Shown here in pieces: positions 1-9,762 of a stretch of 64,000 nt of DNA. A model generated the notes under the pieces. That model saw only the letters and a program-made list of their open reading frames with translations, was not told where the DNA came from and did not search any database. Positions within the stretch are counted from its first letter, which is position 1. Each line of letters starts with the position of its first letter. This DNA is from Teratosphaeria epicoccoides (Eukaryota > Ascomycota > Dothideomycetes > Mycosphaerellales > Teratosphaeriaceae), in contig JADDMT010000143.1 of the NCBI GenBank assembly GCA_021401465.1, positions 1 to 64,000 of the forward strand. Direction: 5' to 3'. The position numbers and the translations under genes are program-made.

Positions 1-146
1 CTGTCCTCACGTGACAGATCCTTTCTTCTATGACTGTGCCTATGACTCATAGTACTCCCATGACGGTACTATGACTCATAGCACTTAGGACCCACATGAT
101 CCTGTATCCTACAGTACTCCGGACAGTACTCCTGACACTTATGACA
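1..146 (-). mobile_element. Start of a reverse-oriented gypsy LTR (partial, cut by window edge)
   Basis: Read on the minus strand from 146 down to 1, this stretch matches the first ~100 bases of the 3' LTR at 3643-3746, with some short extra segments. It begins TGTCATAAGTGTCAGG, and bases 1-30 are nearly the exact reverse complement of 3717-3746 around GTCACGTGAGGACAG. Element pol sequence continues directly at 147. The simplest reading is a second copy of the same family inserted in reverse orientation inside the element, with the rest of it outside the window. Confidence 0.65.
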
Positions 147-3100
147 CGAAGCAACTAGTTCACCTATTGTTAGTGGCGAAACTAGAGATTCTCCGGAAAT
201 ACCTTAGAGACAACCTCTAGAAGGGCTTTATCCGCGAGTCGTAGTCCCTAGCAGGATATCTAATCCTGTTTGTTCCTAAGGGGGAAGATAACTAGCGACT
301 CTACGTAGATTATCGTAGATTAAACGACATCATGATAAAGAATAGTTATCTGCTTCCTTTGCTCTTAGAATTGCAGGACCGCCTGTAAGGAGCAATATAG
401 TTCTTAAAGTTCGACATACCTAGAGCATATAACTGAATTCGAATTAAGGAAGGCGAAGAATAGAAGACTGCATTCCGAACTAGGTTTAGACACTACGAGT
501 ATATAGTCATGCTATTTAGGTTAACAAATGCCCTGGCTACATAGCAGGCATTTATTAATAATGTGCTACGAGAGTACCGCGACGTCTTTGTGGTTATATA
601 CTTAGACGACATCCTTGTCTACTTACGGACAATCAAAGAACATAGGACTTATGTGCGTAAGGTCCTTCAGAAACTCTAGGCTTACCGGTTAAAGGTTAAG
701 CCTTAGAAGAGCGAGTTTCACAAGCAGGAAGTCTAATTCCTTGGCTACATAGTAGCATAGAATGGAATCAAGATAGACACTAAGAAAGTCTAAGTCGTGA
801 AAGAGTAGCCTATGCTAACTAATGTTAAGGAAGTATAGTCCTTCCTTAGATTCGCTAACTTCTACTAGAGATTTGTAGCAAACCATTTGAAGATTACGGC
901 ACTACTTACGACTCTTACTACGAAGGATACACTATTCGTATAGGACAACGCCTAACAAAATGCCTTTAAGGAACTTAAGCGACGATTTACAGATCAGCTA
1001 ATCTTACTTGTTTTCGACCCTAATAAGCCTATCATAGTCGAAACAGATGCCTCTGACGTAGCACTCGGGGCATGCTTAAGTTAACTAGGACCGAGTAGAC
1101 GACTACAGCTAGTTGCCTACTACTCGAGAGAAATTGTCTAGACCTAAACTCTATTACGACATCTATGACAAAGAACTTCTAGCTATAGTAGATGCCTACA
1201 AGGCCTAGCGAGTCTACTTAGAAGGTTCTAAGCACTAGGTCACGGTCTACACAGACTATGAGAACTTGCAATACTTCATGACAACAAAAGAGTTAAACTA
1301 ACGACAGGTTCGGTAGAGTAAGGAACTCTCTAGTTTTAACTGCAAGATCGTCTATCGTAAGGGGACCGATAACGCACGCGCCGATACACTTAGCTGCCAG
1401 ACTGACTACATGAAGGGCGTGAAGTAGGAGAAACACGCTATTCTCTAGGAAAATAGCGATAGCACGCTAGGAGTTAACTAACTTGCGGCTACGACTGTCA
1501 CATAGACTAGTGAATTTCAGGACGACCTGAAGAACGCGCTAGTCTATGACCTAACTGCAATTGCTGTCTGCAACGACATTAATAGACAGGAGGATTAGGA
1601 AGACAAAGACAGAATCCTTCTTTTTCAAGGATTAGTATATGTGCTAACGTCTTTACGATTAGAGCTACTACGCCTCTAACATGACGTACCTTAGGCAGGA
1701 CACCCGGGAGTGTCTAAAATGAAGCAAATTCTCTGACAAGAATATTACTTCCCTAGGATAGGCAAGGTAATCGAGGACTATGTCTGTTAATATGTAACTT
1801 GCTAACAAAGTAAGCATAACTGTCACAAACTATATAGGCTACTACAACTACTCAAGGTACCTTAACGGCTATAGGAATCGCTCGCTATAGACTTTATCGT
1901 TAAACTACCTTAGTCGAGAGAACCCGCTACTAATGAGTTCTTCGATAGGATCATAGTAATAGTTAATCGATTTACTAAGTTTAGGAAGTTTATCTCTTAC
2001 TGCGAAGACTTTAAGACTAAAGATATTGCACATGTCTTCATCAAATGGGTAGTAGTACTACATAGTATGCTACAGGACCTAGTAACGGATCAAGGATCCG
2101 TGTTTACCTCTAACTTCTAGGGAGCCCTAATAAGACAATTCTAGGTCAGACATCAACTAAGTACTTCCTTCTACCCTTAGACAGATAGACAGACAGAACG
2201 TCTAAATCAGACGTTAGAATAGTACCTTTAATCCTATGTGAATAGGGACTAGAATAACTAGGTAGAGTTGTTGCTAATAGCATAGCTCGCATATAATAGT
2301 ACGCTAGCAGAGTCGACAGGACTCTTGCTATTTCAGATGGCATATAGATTAGCTATAGAAGACGTTCTAGATGTCTTAGCTAGTAATCTAAACCTAGTAG
2401 CACTCGGACAAGTAGAACACCTCTGCTAACTGCAGACAGAAGCACGACTTAACCTATAGTTCTATTAGTAGAACATAGCATAGTATGCGAATCGTAAGAG
2501 AATTAAGGGACTAATTCTAAAGGAGGGGGACAAGGTGTATCTCCTCTACTGTCACATCAAATTAGACAAGCCAAGTAAAAAACTAGACGCTATAAAACTA
2601 GGACCATTTAGGATCAAGGCTAAGAAAGGACCAGTTAATTTTAAGTTACAGCTACCTAAGCAGATGAGAATATACCCTGTGTTCTATGTCTCTCTGCTAG
2701 AATAAGCAGCGCTAGACGCCGCACTGTAAACAGAACCCTTACTACTCGACCCCGAAGTAGAAGAACCTAAGTATACTGTCGAGAAGATTGTCGACACTTG
2801 CTAGCGGGACAGACAGCGAGAGTACTTAGTAAAATGGGAAGGATATAGGAGTACTAAGAACACCTAGGAACCCCTAGAACATCTGCAAAACTGTTAGCAA
2901 AAGATACGAAGTTTCGAGAGAAGAACAAACCTAGGGAGAGGATCATAAGCTATGACTAGACTCCTGTAGGACGCTGTTAATCGGCTCGGCTATTACGCTA
3001 TCCAGGAAACCCTAATACGAGGCATTAGCAAAACCTTCTATTACGCTCCATGTTGTAGGACTAAGAGCAAGACCCGCCGAAGGATCTAGGTCGAGAAGAA

Positions 3101-3642
3101 ACCTAGCCTGCGAAAGAGCCTGCTCTTCGGCCTCATCCTCCCTAATCTCACGCTCCTCGAGAGCGCGACTATCCTCGACCTCCTAGTCGACTACGTCTAA
3201 CTGTTTCTAGAGACGCATCTCCTTTGTATGCGCCTCTATCATCTTCTGCGAAGCCTTAGCTAGGACTGCCTTTACACAATCGAGATTAGCAATTAGTCTT
3301 TTCCGCTAATTACCTAACTTCTTCTATTTAACCTCTGTTACCTTCGCGTCGTAACTTCGACAGTTGCTAAAGTAACACTACGAACATTTCCCTAAGGAAA
3401 TGTGTACCTAACAAACAAGCTTTAACTCTTGATACTAAGTACAGGACTTCATGTTATCCTAGCCCTAACAATAGATTCGATTCGCGTAGCGTTTACATTT
3501 CTATGTTAAAGGGGCGTTAGTGTCTAGGATGACACAAGGTAGTAATGTAGAAAGAGAAGACATTATAGCATAAAGGAAATGACAAGAGAAACCCCGTACT
3601 AATAAGGTAGCTTAGGGACGAGCTAGGCTAAGAGGGGGATAG
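147..3642 (+). mobile_element. RIP-mutated Ty3/gypsy chromovirus internal region (pol, no gag/protease)
   Basis: One frame with many TAG stops and a few shifts still reads as Ty3/gypsy pol. A reverse transcriptase lies at about 170-760 (VPKGED, YVDYRRLN, IYLDDILVY). RNase H lies at about 1005-1420 (VETDASDVALGACLS, then YDIYDKELLAIVDA). An integrase lies at about 1680-2250 (AIDFIVKLP, VTDQGSVFTSNF, ERLNQTLE), and a C-terminal chromodomain at about 2765-2895 (YLVKWEGY). Pol ends at TAA 2946-2948. Gag and protease are absent because the copy is interrupted at 147. TpA is strongly in excess; TGC>TAC in the RT VDYR motif and TGG/CAG>TAG stops are canonical RIP changes. A polypurine tract AAGAGGGGGATAG at 3630-3642 adjoins the 3' LTR. 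The element is inactive. Confidence 0.9.
2943..3420 (-). pseudogene. Degenerate antisense ORF of the gypsy element (Cys-rich plus coiled coil)
   Basis: On the minus strand, downstream of pol and tail to tail with it, a frame interrupted mainly by TAG codons reads as a protein. It begins with a small cysteine cluster (about 3360-3420, CSxCYFSNC) and continues with a charged, probably coiled-coil stretch (about 3100-3260, including KMIEAHTKEMRL and EEREIREDEAEEQALS). A hydrophobic tail ends at TGA 2943-2945, overlapping the last bases of pol. From memory, fungal gypsy elements sometimes carry antisense ORFs of this shape; the function is unknown to me. The start codon cannot be placed. Confidence 0.55.
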
Positions 3643-4089
3643 TATCATGAGTGTCAGGAGTACTATAAGTCATAGGATTATAAGTGTCCTAAGTGCTACG
3701 AGTCATAGCATAGTCATAGGAGAAAGGATCTGTCACGTGAGGACAGATCCCTAGATCTATAGGGTTAGTCTACAGATCTACAGGCCTATAGGGGAGAAGG
3801 GATCTGTTATAGGATAATAGACTCTTAGATCTATAGGGTTAGTCTACAGATCTACAGACATAGATCTATTAGGTCTGTTAACAGATCTAACAGAGCTGCT
3901 CTCTCTCTCTAGTATATAGGGATAGCTTTAGGATAGGCAGTTAGGAGCTTTGTACTTAATCTTAATTTAATCCTCTCTTGCTTAGAGGAGAGTTAGTTAC
4001 AAGGTTAACTGCTATTGTCGATATTCTTTATAGCTCTGCGAGTCTAACACCTAGTCCCCTTCCTGCTATTAGTACCTACCCTTATGACA
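3643..4089 (+). repeat. 3' LTR of the gypsy element
   Basis: The LTR starts right after the polypurine tract with TATCATGAGTGTC (originally TGTCATGAG, TG>TA by RIP) and ends in CCCTTATGACA. The termini TGTCA/TGACA form the expected short inverted ends. It contains the near-palindrome GGATCTGTC-ACGTGAG-GACAGATCC (3727-3751) and a direct repeat of about 31 bp (near 3753-3783 and 3827-3857). The AT-rich second half may hold promoter and terminator signals. The 3' boundary is inferred from end symmetry, since no intact 5' LTR lies in the window. Confidence 0.7.
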
Positions 4090-4447
4090 TTAGTCTCTAC
4101 ATATATAGATTTTAAACAATATTAATTTACTTATAGTAGAGTACTAGAGTAGTATATATAGCTTATATGCTCTTCTTATATCTAATATATTCTATACTTA
4201 TCTCTAACTAGACCTATAATACTAGCTAATTACTATTAGTATAAGCTTCTATAACTAAGTTTGTAAATTACTATAATATACTAGATTTAGGGTATATTAT
4301 TACTAAAATAATATAGCTCTCTATAGGAGACTTGTTAGAGGTTAGAAAGTACCTTGTATAAAGTAGACTAGAGAGTTACATCCTTGTAGCTAGATATTAG
4401 TTAATCTTCCCTTCCCTAAAATTTACCCTCGTACTTGCTCGTGAACG
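4090..4447. other. AT-rich flank between LTR and AAR2
   Basis: Strongly AT-rich, rich in TATA, CTA and TAG words, with no open frame. It looks RIP-affected or part of an older repeat. It serves as the 5' flank of AAR2, and base composition changes sharply within about 30 bp of the AAR2 start codon. Confidence 0.5.
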
Positions 4448-5728
4448 ATGGATATCACAGATACATCGGCGCTACTACTCCTAGACTTACCGGATGAGGC
4501 GCTGGCTGGCATTGATCTGCTTACATTCACGACCACGCCAAGATTCAGGGGCGTGAAGTCCATACCACAGGGGTTTCATTTCATTTTTGTGGGCTCTAGC
4601 ACAGCACACTCGGAGCGGCACGGCATCTGGTTCGAGATTCTAGAGAGACGGCCCACAGACCCCCCATCGCTGGTGATCACGAGATGGAATCCGAAGACAG
4701 AGACGCTGGAAGCAGTAACGAACGACTCTCAAGTGCTGAGGTGGCGAGCGAATCTTGGAGGGATCTGGAGAGAAGGACTCACGCCCTACCGACAGTCTGT
4801 GGCATCGACTCGTGAAACCGAAGATGAAAACTTGCATGGAGAACTCGTTGATTGGCCCAAGCTGAATTTGCATATCACTCGGAAACTGTTGTCCCGAGTC
4901 GTCGACTCTACAGACCAGAAGAATTGGGCACTTTCGTCCGCGAGCTCCGCGAAACGTGACCTTGAAGAGATTCCAGGTTTGAATAGTCAAGACGTTGCTG
5001 GTTTCCAGGCGGACAATGAGCTCAACTTCCTGCCAATCGACCTCAAGCAGACATGGCGTAAAGGGGCCACGGGACGAGAACGCACGCATGCTGCGCAAGA
5101 TAGGTCGTGGGCTTTGAACAGTATCATCGAGTCAAGCTGCAACGATGCTTCGGAGATAGTAGGGGAGCTGGAGTTTTGCTTCCTGATGGTGTTGACGATC
5201 AACAACTTCTCCTGCCTTGAGCAGTGGAAAAGGATCTTGACCTTGCTATTCACATGTCGCTCTGCAATCGTCACGCGATCCGAGCTCTTCGTTACCGCGA
5301 TCAAGGCCTTGACACTACAATTGCAACACTGCAAGCTTGCGGACTCGGGTCTCATAGACTTGGCAGACGAAGGCGGAAACTTGCTCAAATGCCTCCTTCT
5401 ACGCTTTCGGAAGGGCGTCGAAAGCCTCAGCATCAACACAGTGGAGACAGGAGATGTCGCTCTCCAATCCGTCGTCGATGAGCTCGATGATATAGAAGAC
5501 TACCTCCGAATGGAACATGGCTGGCAATTTGGCGGAGCCTTTGTACAGTCAGGAGTTCAGAATCTTGAAGACGGCGAGCAAGTCAGTATGGACACTACGG
5601 CCTACGACGAGGACAATGAGACGGGAGAGTATGCGCCGCAGCTGGTGGAGCTGACGCAGGAGCAAGCGAGGTTGTTAGGAATCAACGTCGAGACCGAAGA
5701 GGCAGAGGAGTCATCACGGCAGGTCTAG
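4448..5728 (+). CDS. AAR2: Aar2 splicing factor, ending at a premature in-frame TAG
   Basis: Aar2 is a cytoplasmic U5 snRNP assembly factor that holds Prp8 before Brr2 joins. The start is typical of the family: a hydrophobic strand (LLLLDLPDEALAGIDLLTF), then FRGVKSIPQGFHFIFVGSS, the N-terminal beta domain. The middle and C-terminal parts (about 165-370) are helical, as expected for the Aar2 C-terminal domain. The frame is 426 codons, single exon. The TAG at 5726-5728 is followed by 46 further open codons in the same frame, very acidic and ending LEDMDSRF at TAG 5867-5869. That tail looks like the natural end, so the full protein would be about 473 residues. CAG>TAG is a RIP-type change and the RIP-mutated element lies next door. 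Conserved domains are complete before the stop, so function may survive. Confidence 0.85.
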   Translation: MDITDTSALLLLDLPDEALAGIDLLTFTTTPRFRGVKSIPQGFHFIFVGSSTAHSERHGIWFEILERRPTDPPSLVITRWNPKTETLEAVTNDSQVLRWRANLGGIWREGLTPYRQSVASTRETEDENLHGELVDWPKLNLHITRKLLSRVVDSTDQKNWALSSASSAKRDLEEIPGLNSQDVAGFQADNELNFLPIDLKQTWRKGATGRERTHAAQDRSWALNSIIESSCNDASEIVGELEFCFLMVLTINNFSCLEQWKRILTLLFTCRSAIVTRSELFVTAIKALTLQLQHCKLADSGLIDLADEGGNLLKCLLLRFRKGVESLSINTVETGDVALQSVVDELDDIEDYLRMEHGWQFGGAFVQSGVQNLEDGEQVSMDTTAYDEDNETGEYAPQLVELTQEQARLLGINVETEEAEESSRQV

Positions 5729-5869
5729 CAAGCCAGTCTGAACGAGGTCGTCAAGGAACACGAAGAGAATCAGGAAGAGAATTCAATGCTGAAAATTGAG
5801 GAAGTCGCTGGAGTAGAGGAGGGACAAGAAGAGGACGTGGATCTGGAGGACATGGATTCGCGATTCTAG
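5729..5869 (+). pseudogene. AAR2: In-frame acidic tail of AAR2 beyond the premature stop
   Basis: Forty-six sense codons continue the AAR2 frame after the TAG, without a shift, to TAG 5867-5869. The translation is dominated by Glu and Asp (for example EEGQEEDVDLEDMDSRF), matching the acidic composition just upstream of the stop. No convincing intron removes the stop: GTCTAG is a poor donor and there is no branch site. It is therefore either lost coding sequence, a read-through extension, or a strain-specific or assembly substitution. Confidence 0.6.
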
Positions 5870-6495
5870 AGGGCCCTGTGTCTGGCGCTCTAGCGACATG
5901 GGGTCTTTTCTTTTCATCCGTTCAGACCAATTTCTAGGCAAGCCGTGGTCAGAGTTCGGGGGGATCTGGATCACTGGATCATTGTTGACCGCTTGACAGA
6001 TCGGTTAGGCGATAGCATGTCGCCTCGAGTCCTGTCACTGCGGGACTGCTGTGCTCGTTGCCAATGGTCTCACGAGCACTCGACGTCAAGTCAATTTAGA
6101 CCGAGTCAATCAGAACACGCACATCATTCCCGCTCTCCTATGCCCCAGCCAAGCTTAAGACTTTTTGGGACACAATGGAGGTTCCTTCCCAGCTTCAAGG
6201 TAGCATTCATCCACGGCCAGTCGCCGTCAGGTCTCCATTTGGCAGTCATATTGAGGCCCAGAATACTGGAAGCACCTCCAGATTCGCTGTTGAAACCTAG
6301 CAAGTCATCGTCATTCCATTTCCAGACGCCATCGCGACGCCACCTGGTACGTCTGCGAATGTTGCTCCTATGAACGGCACTTTTTTAATCTCGCACTTTC
6401 TGCAAGCCGCAGACTGACGGAGTAACAATGGATCGGAGGCGAAAAGCAACATGACTCACATGTGGCGACCTCACTAGCTAACTCAACCCGTCCGA
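5870..6495. other. Intergenic, AAR2 to membrane-like gene
   Basis: The 3' ends of AAR2 (+) and the minus-strand gene at 6496 face each other here. Only short unconvincing frames are present (the longest, 5945-6373 +, has no recognisable feature). No repeat or RNA gene was seen. Confidence 0.4.
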
Positions 6496-7045
6496 CTACT
6501 GTGCGGCGAGCTGGATCCAGTTGCTCAAGTCAGGGCAGCACGTACCAGATACTCCAAGCACTTTCGTTGTTGCCTCCCTGTCGGGCGCCGCCAAGCGCGG
6601 CCACAGTGTGACATCGAATGCTTCAAATCTGTCGACGACGCCATAGTGAGTCAGATAGTTGAATGTCGGGAGCCATGTTATCATCGTGAGGAAACCCGTC
6701 CAAGGCTCAATAAAGGCAGAGATGTGTCGGTGAGTCGCGTTGATAGCTTCCAGAGGAATCGTTCGAGATCGGAAGTGGATCAGACATCTAATAGTGAGGT
6801 ACCTTGCTACCTCAGTGTGCGCGCTGACGACAGCCTCGAGTTGCGACTAGGAGAACCGTCTTTGAACCGATTGGATGCACTTATTTTGACTGGGCAACCA
6901 AATAGAAAACCAGGTAGACACTCAAGAAATTTTGCCACCTCCACATCAAGCCGATGTGCACGTTCTTGCCGGTCCGTCTCATGTACAGACCAACAGCCCC
7001 TAGTCTTCGCTTCAAAGCATTCGCTGGTGTCGTCTCTACGTTCCC
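6496..7045 (-). CDS. Unrecognised membrane-like protein, copy A (5' end unresolved)
   Basis: I do not recognise the family. Two minus-strand exons read well together: 6899-7045 and 6496-6846, joined by a 52-nt intron (6847-6898; donor GTTGCC is weak, acceptor TCTCCTAG is good) in phase 0. The upstream exon ends in a hydrophobic segment (FLSVYLVFYL). The downstream exon contains a second one (WTGFLTMITWLPTFNYL), then a conserved-looking tail with THYGVVDRFEAFDV and ends LAAQ at TAG 6496-6498. An in-frame start is not resolved; one or more 5' exons probably lie at 7046-7200. The tail resembles the end of the neighbouring minus-strand frame at 7394, suggesting tandem duplication. Confidence 0.45.
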
Positions 7046-7393
7046 CTGTAATACAGCTTACCTTCACCCGCTCCAGCTACCCGCTCGCGCTCGCATCTTC
7101 GACAACCTTTTCCCCCTTCCCCACCGTACTTCTAGCAACTTCAGACGTCCATATGCCAATTTCCAGTTTTATTGCCAGCTTCATACTCATTATCATCTTA
7201 CTCAAAGGTGCTGCGACGATGCCACCATGCACTGATCAATCTGATTTGTGCGCGCAGCACAGTTCCACTGCGGTATATTCATTCAGCCAGCGAAGCGGAA
7301 GCACGACAGAATCCCTGAGCAACTCACAATGATTTGCACAGCTAGTGGACTCATCATCTGCCTCATTGCACCGGGTTAAATCGCAAGTGTGAT

Positions 7394-7834
7394 CTAAGCG
7401 TGGAACCCCAGCACCGCCGATGCCGCTTGACAGTCTGATGGTGCTGAAAGTTGCATCAATCGGACGTTCGAAGCTCCGACACTACGAGCAACTCCATGGT
7501 ACGTAATGTAATGCACAGAAAGCATGGACAGGGCCAGATTGGTCAGACCGACCATTGGCATAAGGAACGAAAAGGGTCGCCTGCGAGTCTTGACCAAGAA
7601 AGTTAGCAGAGGACAGAGGTGACTGGGGCAGCGATCAAGAGCAACGCGACGATGGTGATGTACAAGAATGCCCAGATTGGTAGAAGCGGGCCAATCTGAT
7701 GCCGTCGATGGGTGAAGCACCGTAGACTTTGTGGATCCGCCAAGCGCAGTCTGCGCAGTTGTAAGGACTCCAAAATCTCCGGCGGGAGCAAGTCGCCCTG
7801 AGCCCGATGTACCGACTGCTAGATGACGGTTCAT
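7394..7834 (-). CDS. Unrecognised membrane-like protein, copy B (structure uncertain)
   Basis: A 146-codon minus-strand frame ending at TAG 7394-7396. Its C-terminus (YITYHGVARSVGASNVRL, then LSAPSDCQAASAVLGF) aligns with the end of copy A (YLTHYGVVDRFEAFDVTL, then LAAPDREATTKVLGV). It contains a hydrophobic stretch (FSFLMPMVGLTNLALSML). A second hydrophobic run (WAFLYITIVALLLIAAPV) occurs in another frame at 7603-7700, next to a CTAAC and a CAG that look like intron signals. The true protein may therefore be spliced between these frames. No function is proposed. Confidence 0.3.
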   Translation of the reverse strand: MNRHLAVGTSGSGRLAPAGDFGVLTTAQTALGGSTKSTVLHPSTASDWPASTNLGILVHHHRRVALDRCPSHLCPLLTFLVKTRRRPFSFLMPMVGLTNLALSMLSVHYITYHGVARSVGASNVRLMQLSAPSDCQAASAVLGFHA

Positions 7835-8395
7835 CGAAGGGAACGGAAGGCATTATGGCCATAATTGACATGTTTGACACGGAAAATCTGAACACCTTGC
7901 GTTGCCCAAGGCAGATGGGAATAGAAGCTGGACTATTTACGAGGTACCAAGACGCTGATATGGCAGGCAAAATGTGAGATCCTCCAGCGTCACCTCCACA
8001 GACCGGGACTGTGTGAACGAATGGGATAGAAGGGACCAGCTCTTGATGAATACAACCAGTCGCACTCATGTCGAACTACTAAGTTTGCTGGGAGATGCTG
8101 TACGTGGTTGATGTGCGCGTTGTCAGCTCATGTGCAGTGACATGTGGTCCAAAAAGCGAAGAATCTAATGTGCGGCCTCCGGATAGCAGGGCAAGTCAAT
8201 GTTACGAGGAAACGATATTTCGTCAGCAAGATCATGGCTTCTCGGAGGATGTGCTTCGTGGTTTGGACAAGCCAAGGGCCCCCATGATTTGTGTGCCTGA
8301 GGCCTGGAATTCAGGAAAGTAACGCGAAAACGCGTCACCCAGACACGTCCACTTCCATCCCACCTGAGCTCCACACACACACCACGCCGACAAGC
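7835..8395. other. Divergent intergenic region upstream of NSE1
   Basis: This stretch lies between copy B (-) and NSE1 (+) and should contain both promoters. Possible 5' exon material of copy B may extend to 8069. No recognisable motif apart from a CA-rich leader immediately before the NSE1 ATG. Confidence 0.3.
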
Positions 8396-9397
8396 ATGTC
8401 CGAAGACTACGAAGGGTCAAATGACTATGCCTCCTACAACAACACCCACCGCGCCTTTCTCCAAGCCCTCCTCGCCCGCCAATCCCTCACCCTGGAGGAA
8501 GCTAAACCCATCCTCTCTTCCATCATCACCGCCCACAACCCAGCCCGCCAGACCATGGAACAAGATATTTCCCTCGAAGACTTCGAAAACTACATCCACG
8601 CTCTTAACGCCTCCATCTCGCCCTTCGACTTCGAAGTCCGCAGCACGCAGCATCAACTGACTCGCGAACGGACTTGGGCGCTCGTAAATGTCGCCTCGGA
8701 CGCACTGACGCAAATGAGCACGTTATTTTCTGCTGACGAGATTGCGTTTGTGAAGAGACTGCTGGATGCTATGTTTGAGATGTTCAATACACCACGCGCG
8801 GAAATTATGGCCATAACATCCATGCAAGCCGTGCGCTTCGCCAAACCCTCCTCTTCAGATGACAGCAGAAGAGATAGCGGCACGCAATCGACGCAACCCT
8901 CCGCCTCAAACACAGGTCTCAGCGTCCAGCAGGCCGAATCTGTCCTCGCCTCCCTCAACAAAGAAGGCTGGTTCGAGCGCTCGGAATCCGGCTACTACTC
9001 CCTCTCCCCACGTGCGCTCATGGAACTCCGCACCTGGCTAGTAGAGACTTACAACACCTCTCCGGACGATGACGGCTCAGATGCGGAGGACCATGAGCCT
9101 CATGTGAAAATCAAAATGTGTCAGGCTTGTAAAGAGATTGTTACTGTGGGACAGCGGTGTCCAAATTCGGTTTGCGAGGCGAGGGCGCATGAGCATTGCT
9201 TGGGGAATCTTTGGAGAAGTCAGGGCGGGAGGGAGGATTGTCCGGGATGTGGGACGCGGTGGGTTCATGGAGGGCCAGTGGGTGAAAAGGCTGCGCGGGG
9301 AGGAGGGCAGGTTGATGGGAGACGGAGCATGGGGAGGGGAAGGACGAGTAACGGGTTGCGGATGAGCGTTGATGGCGCTGATGAGGAGAGTGAGTGA
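8396..9397 (+). CDS. NSE1: Nse1, RING-type subunit of the Smc5-Smc6 complex
   Basis: Nse1 forms a subcomplex with Nse3 and Nse4 and gives Smc5/6 a ubiquitin-ligase-like RING for DNA repair. The 333-residue protein starts at the ATG at 8396; the frame opens earlier, but MSEDYEGSND precedes the first family-like helix (HRAFLQALLARQSLTLEEAK). Winged-helix regions cover about 15-235. The C-terminal variant RING begins at Cys242 (CQACKEIVTVGQRCPNSVC, then HEHCLGNLW, then CPGC). The tail after residue 295 is Gly/Arg-rich and disordered. Length fits the fungal family. Single exon. Confidence 0.9.
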   Translation: MSEDYEGSNDYASYNNTHRAFLQALLARQSLTLEEAKPILSSIITAHNPARQTMEQDISLEDFENYIHALNASISPFDFEVRSTQHQLTRERTWALVNVASDALTQMSTLFSADEIAFVKRLLDAMFEMFNTPRAEIMAITSMQAVRFAKPSSSDDSRRDSGTQSTQPSASNTGLSVQQAESVLASLNKEGWFERSESGYYSLSPRALMELRTWLVETYNTSPDDDGSDAEDHEPHVKIKMCQACKEIVTVGQRCPNSVCEARAHEHCLGNLWRSQGGREDCPGCGTRWVHGGPVGEKAARGGGQVDGRRSMGRGRTSNGLRMSVDGADEESE

Positions 9398-9762
9398 GGG
9401 ATGTGTGAAAAAGATGCACATATTGACGATTTAGCGTGGCGTTCTGGCGTTCGATCCTGTACAGTACAGACTGCTTGATCCGGGACGGGTCGGCTTTGCT
9501 TTGCGGTTTGAATGATGTTGCCATCTCTTCAGGCAAGACGATGTAGAACATGCCATGCTTTCAGAATGTGTTCGTTTCTCGCTAATGTAAAGCACAGCGC
9601 CATTCCTCGCGCACTTTGCTATTCTCGCGCCAGAGCAGCTGGCGGTGCAAGCATATAGCACACAAGCCTCGTATTGCGCCTAACGATCCATGCAGCCATG
9701 AAACATCTTCCCGGCTCCTCACCAGATGCAGCGCCTCCCACCGCGCACTCTGTCTGAAGCGT
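9398..9762. other. Convergent 3' region, NSE1 and RPS16
   Basis: The 3' untranslated regions of NSE1 (+) and RPS16 (-) meet here. Nothing else is supported; the frames seen are in shadow orientations. Confidence 0.35.

Noticed and set aside
1..3746. A DNA transposon with ~100-bp terminal inverted repeats
   Set aside because: The inverted ends are LTR starts. The interior is gypsy pol, and a polypurine tract precedes the right-hand LTR, so a nested retroelement explains the symmetry.
5717..5760. An intron removing the AAR2 premature stop
   Set aside because: GTCTAG is a poor donor, no branch site lies downstream, and the frame continues perfectly without any removal.
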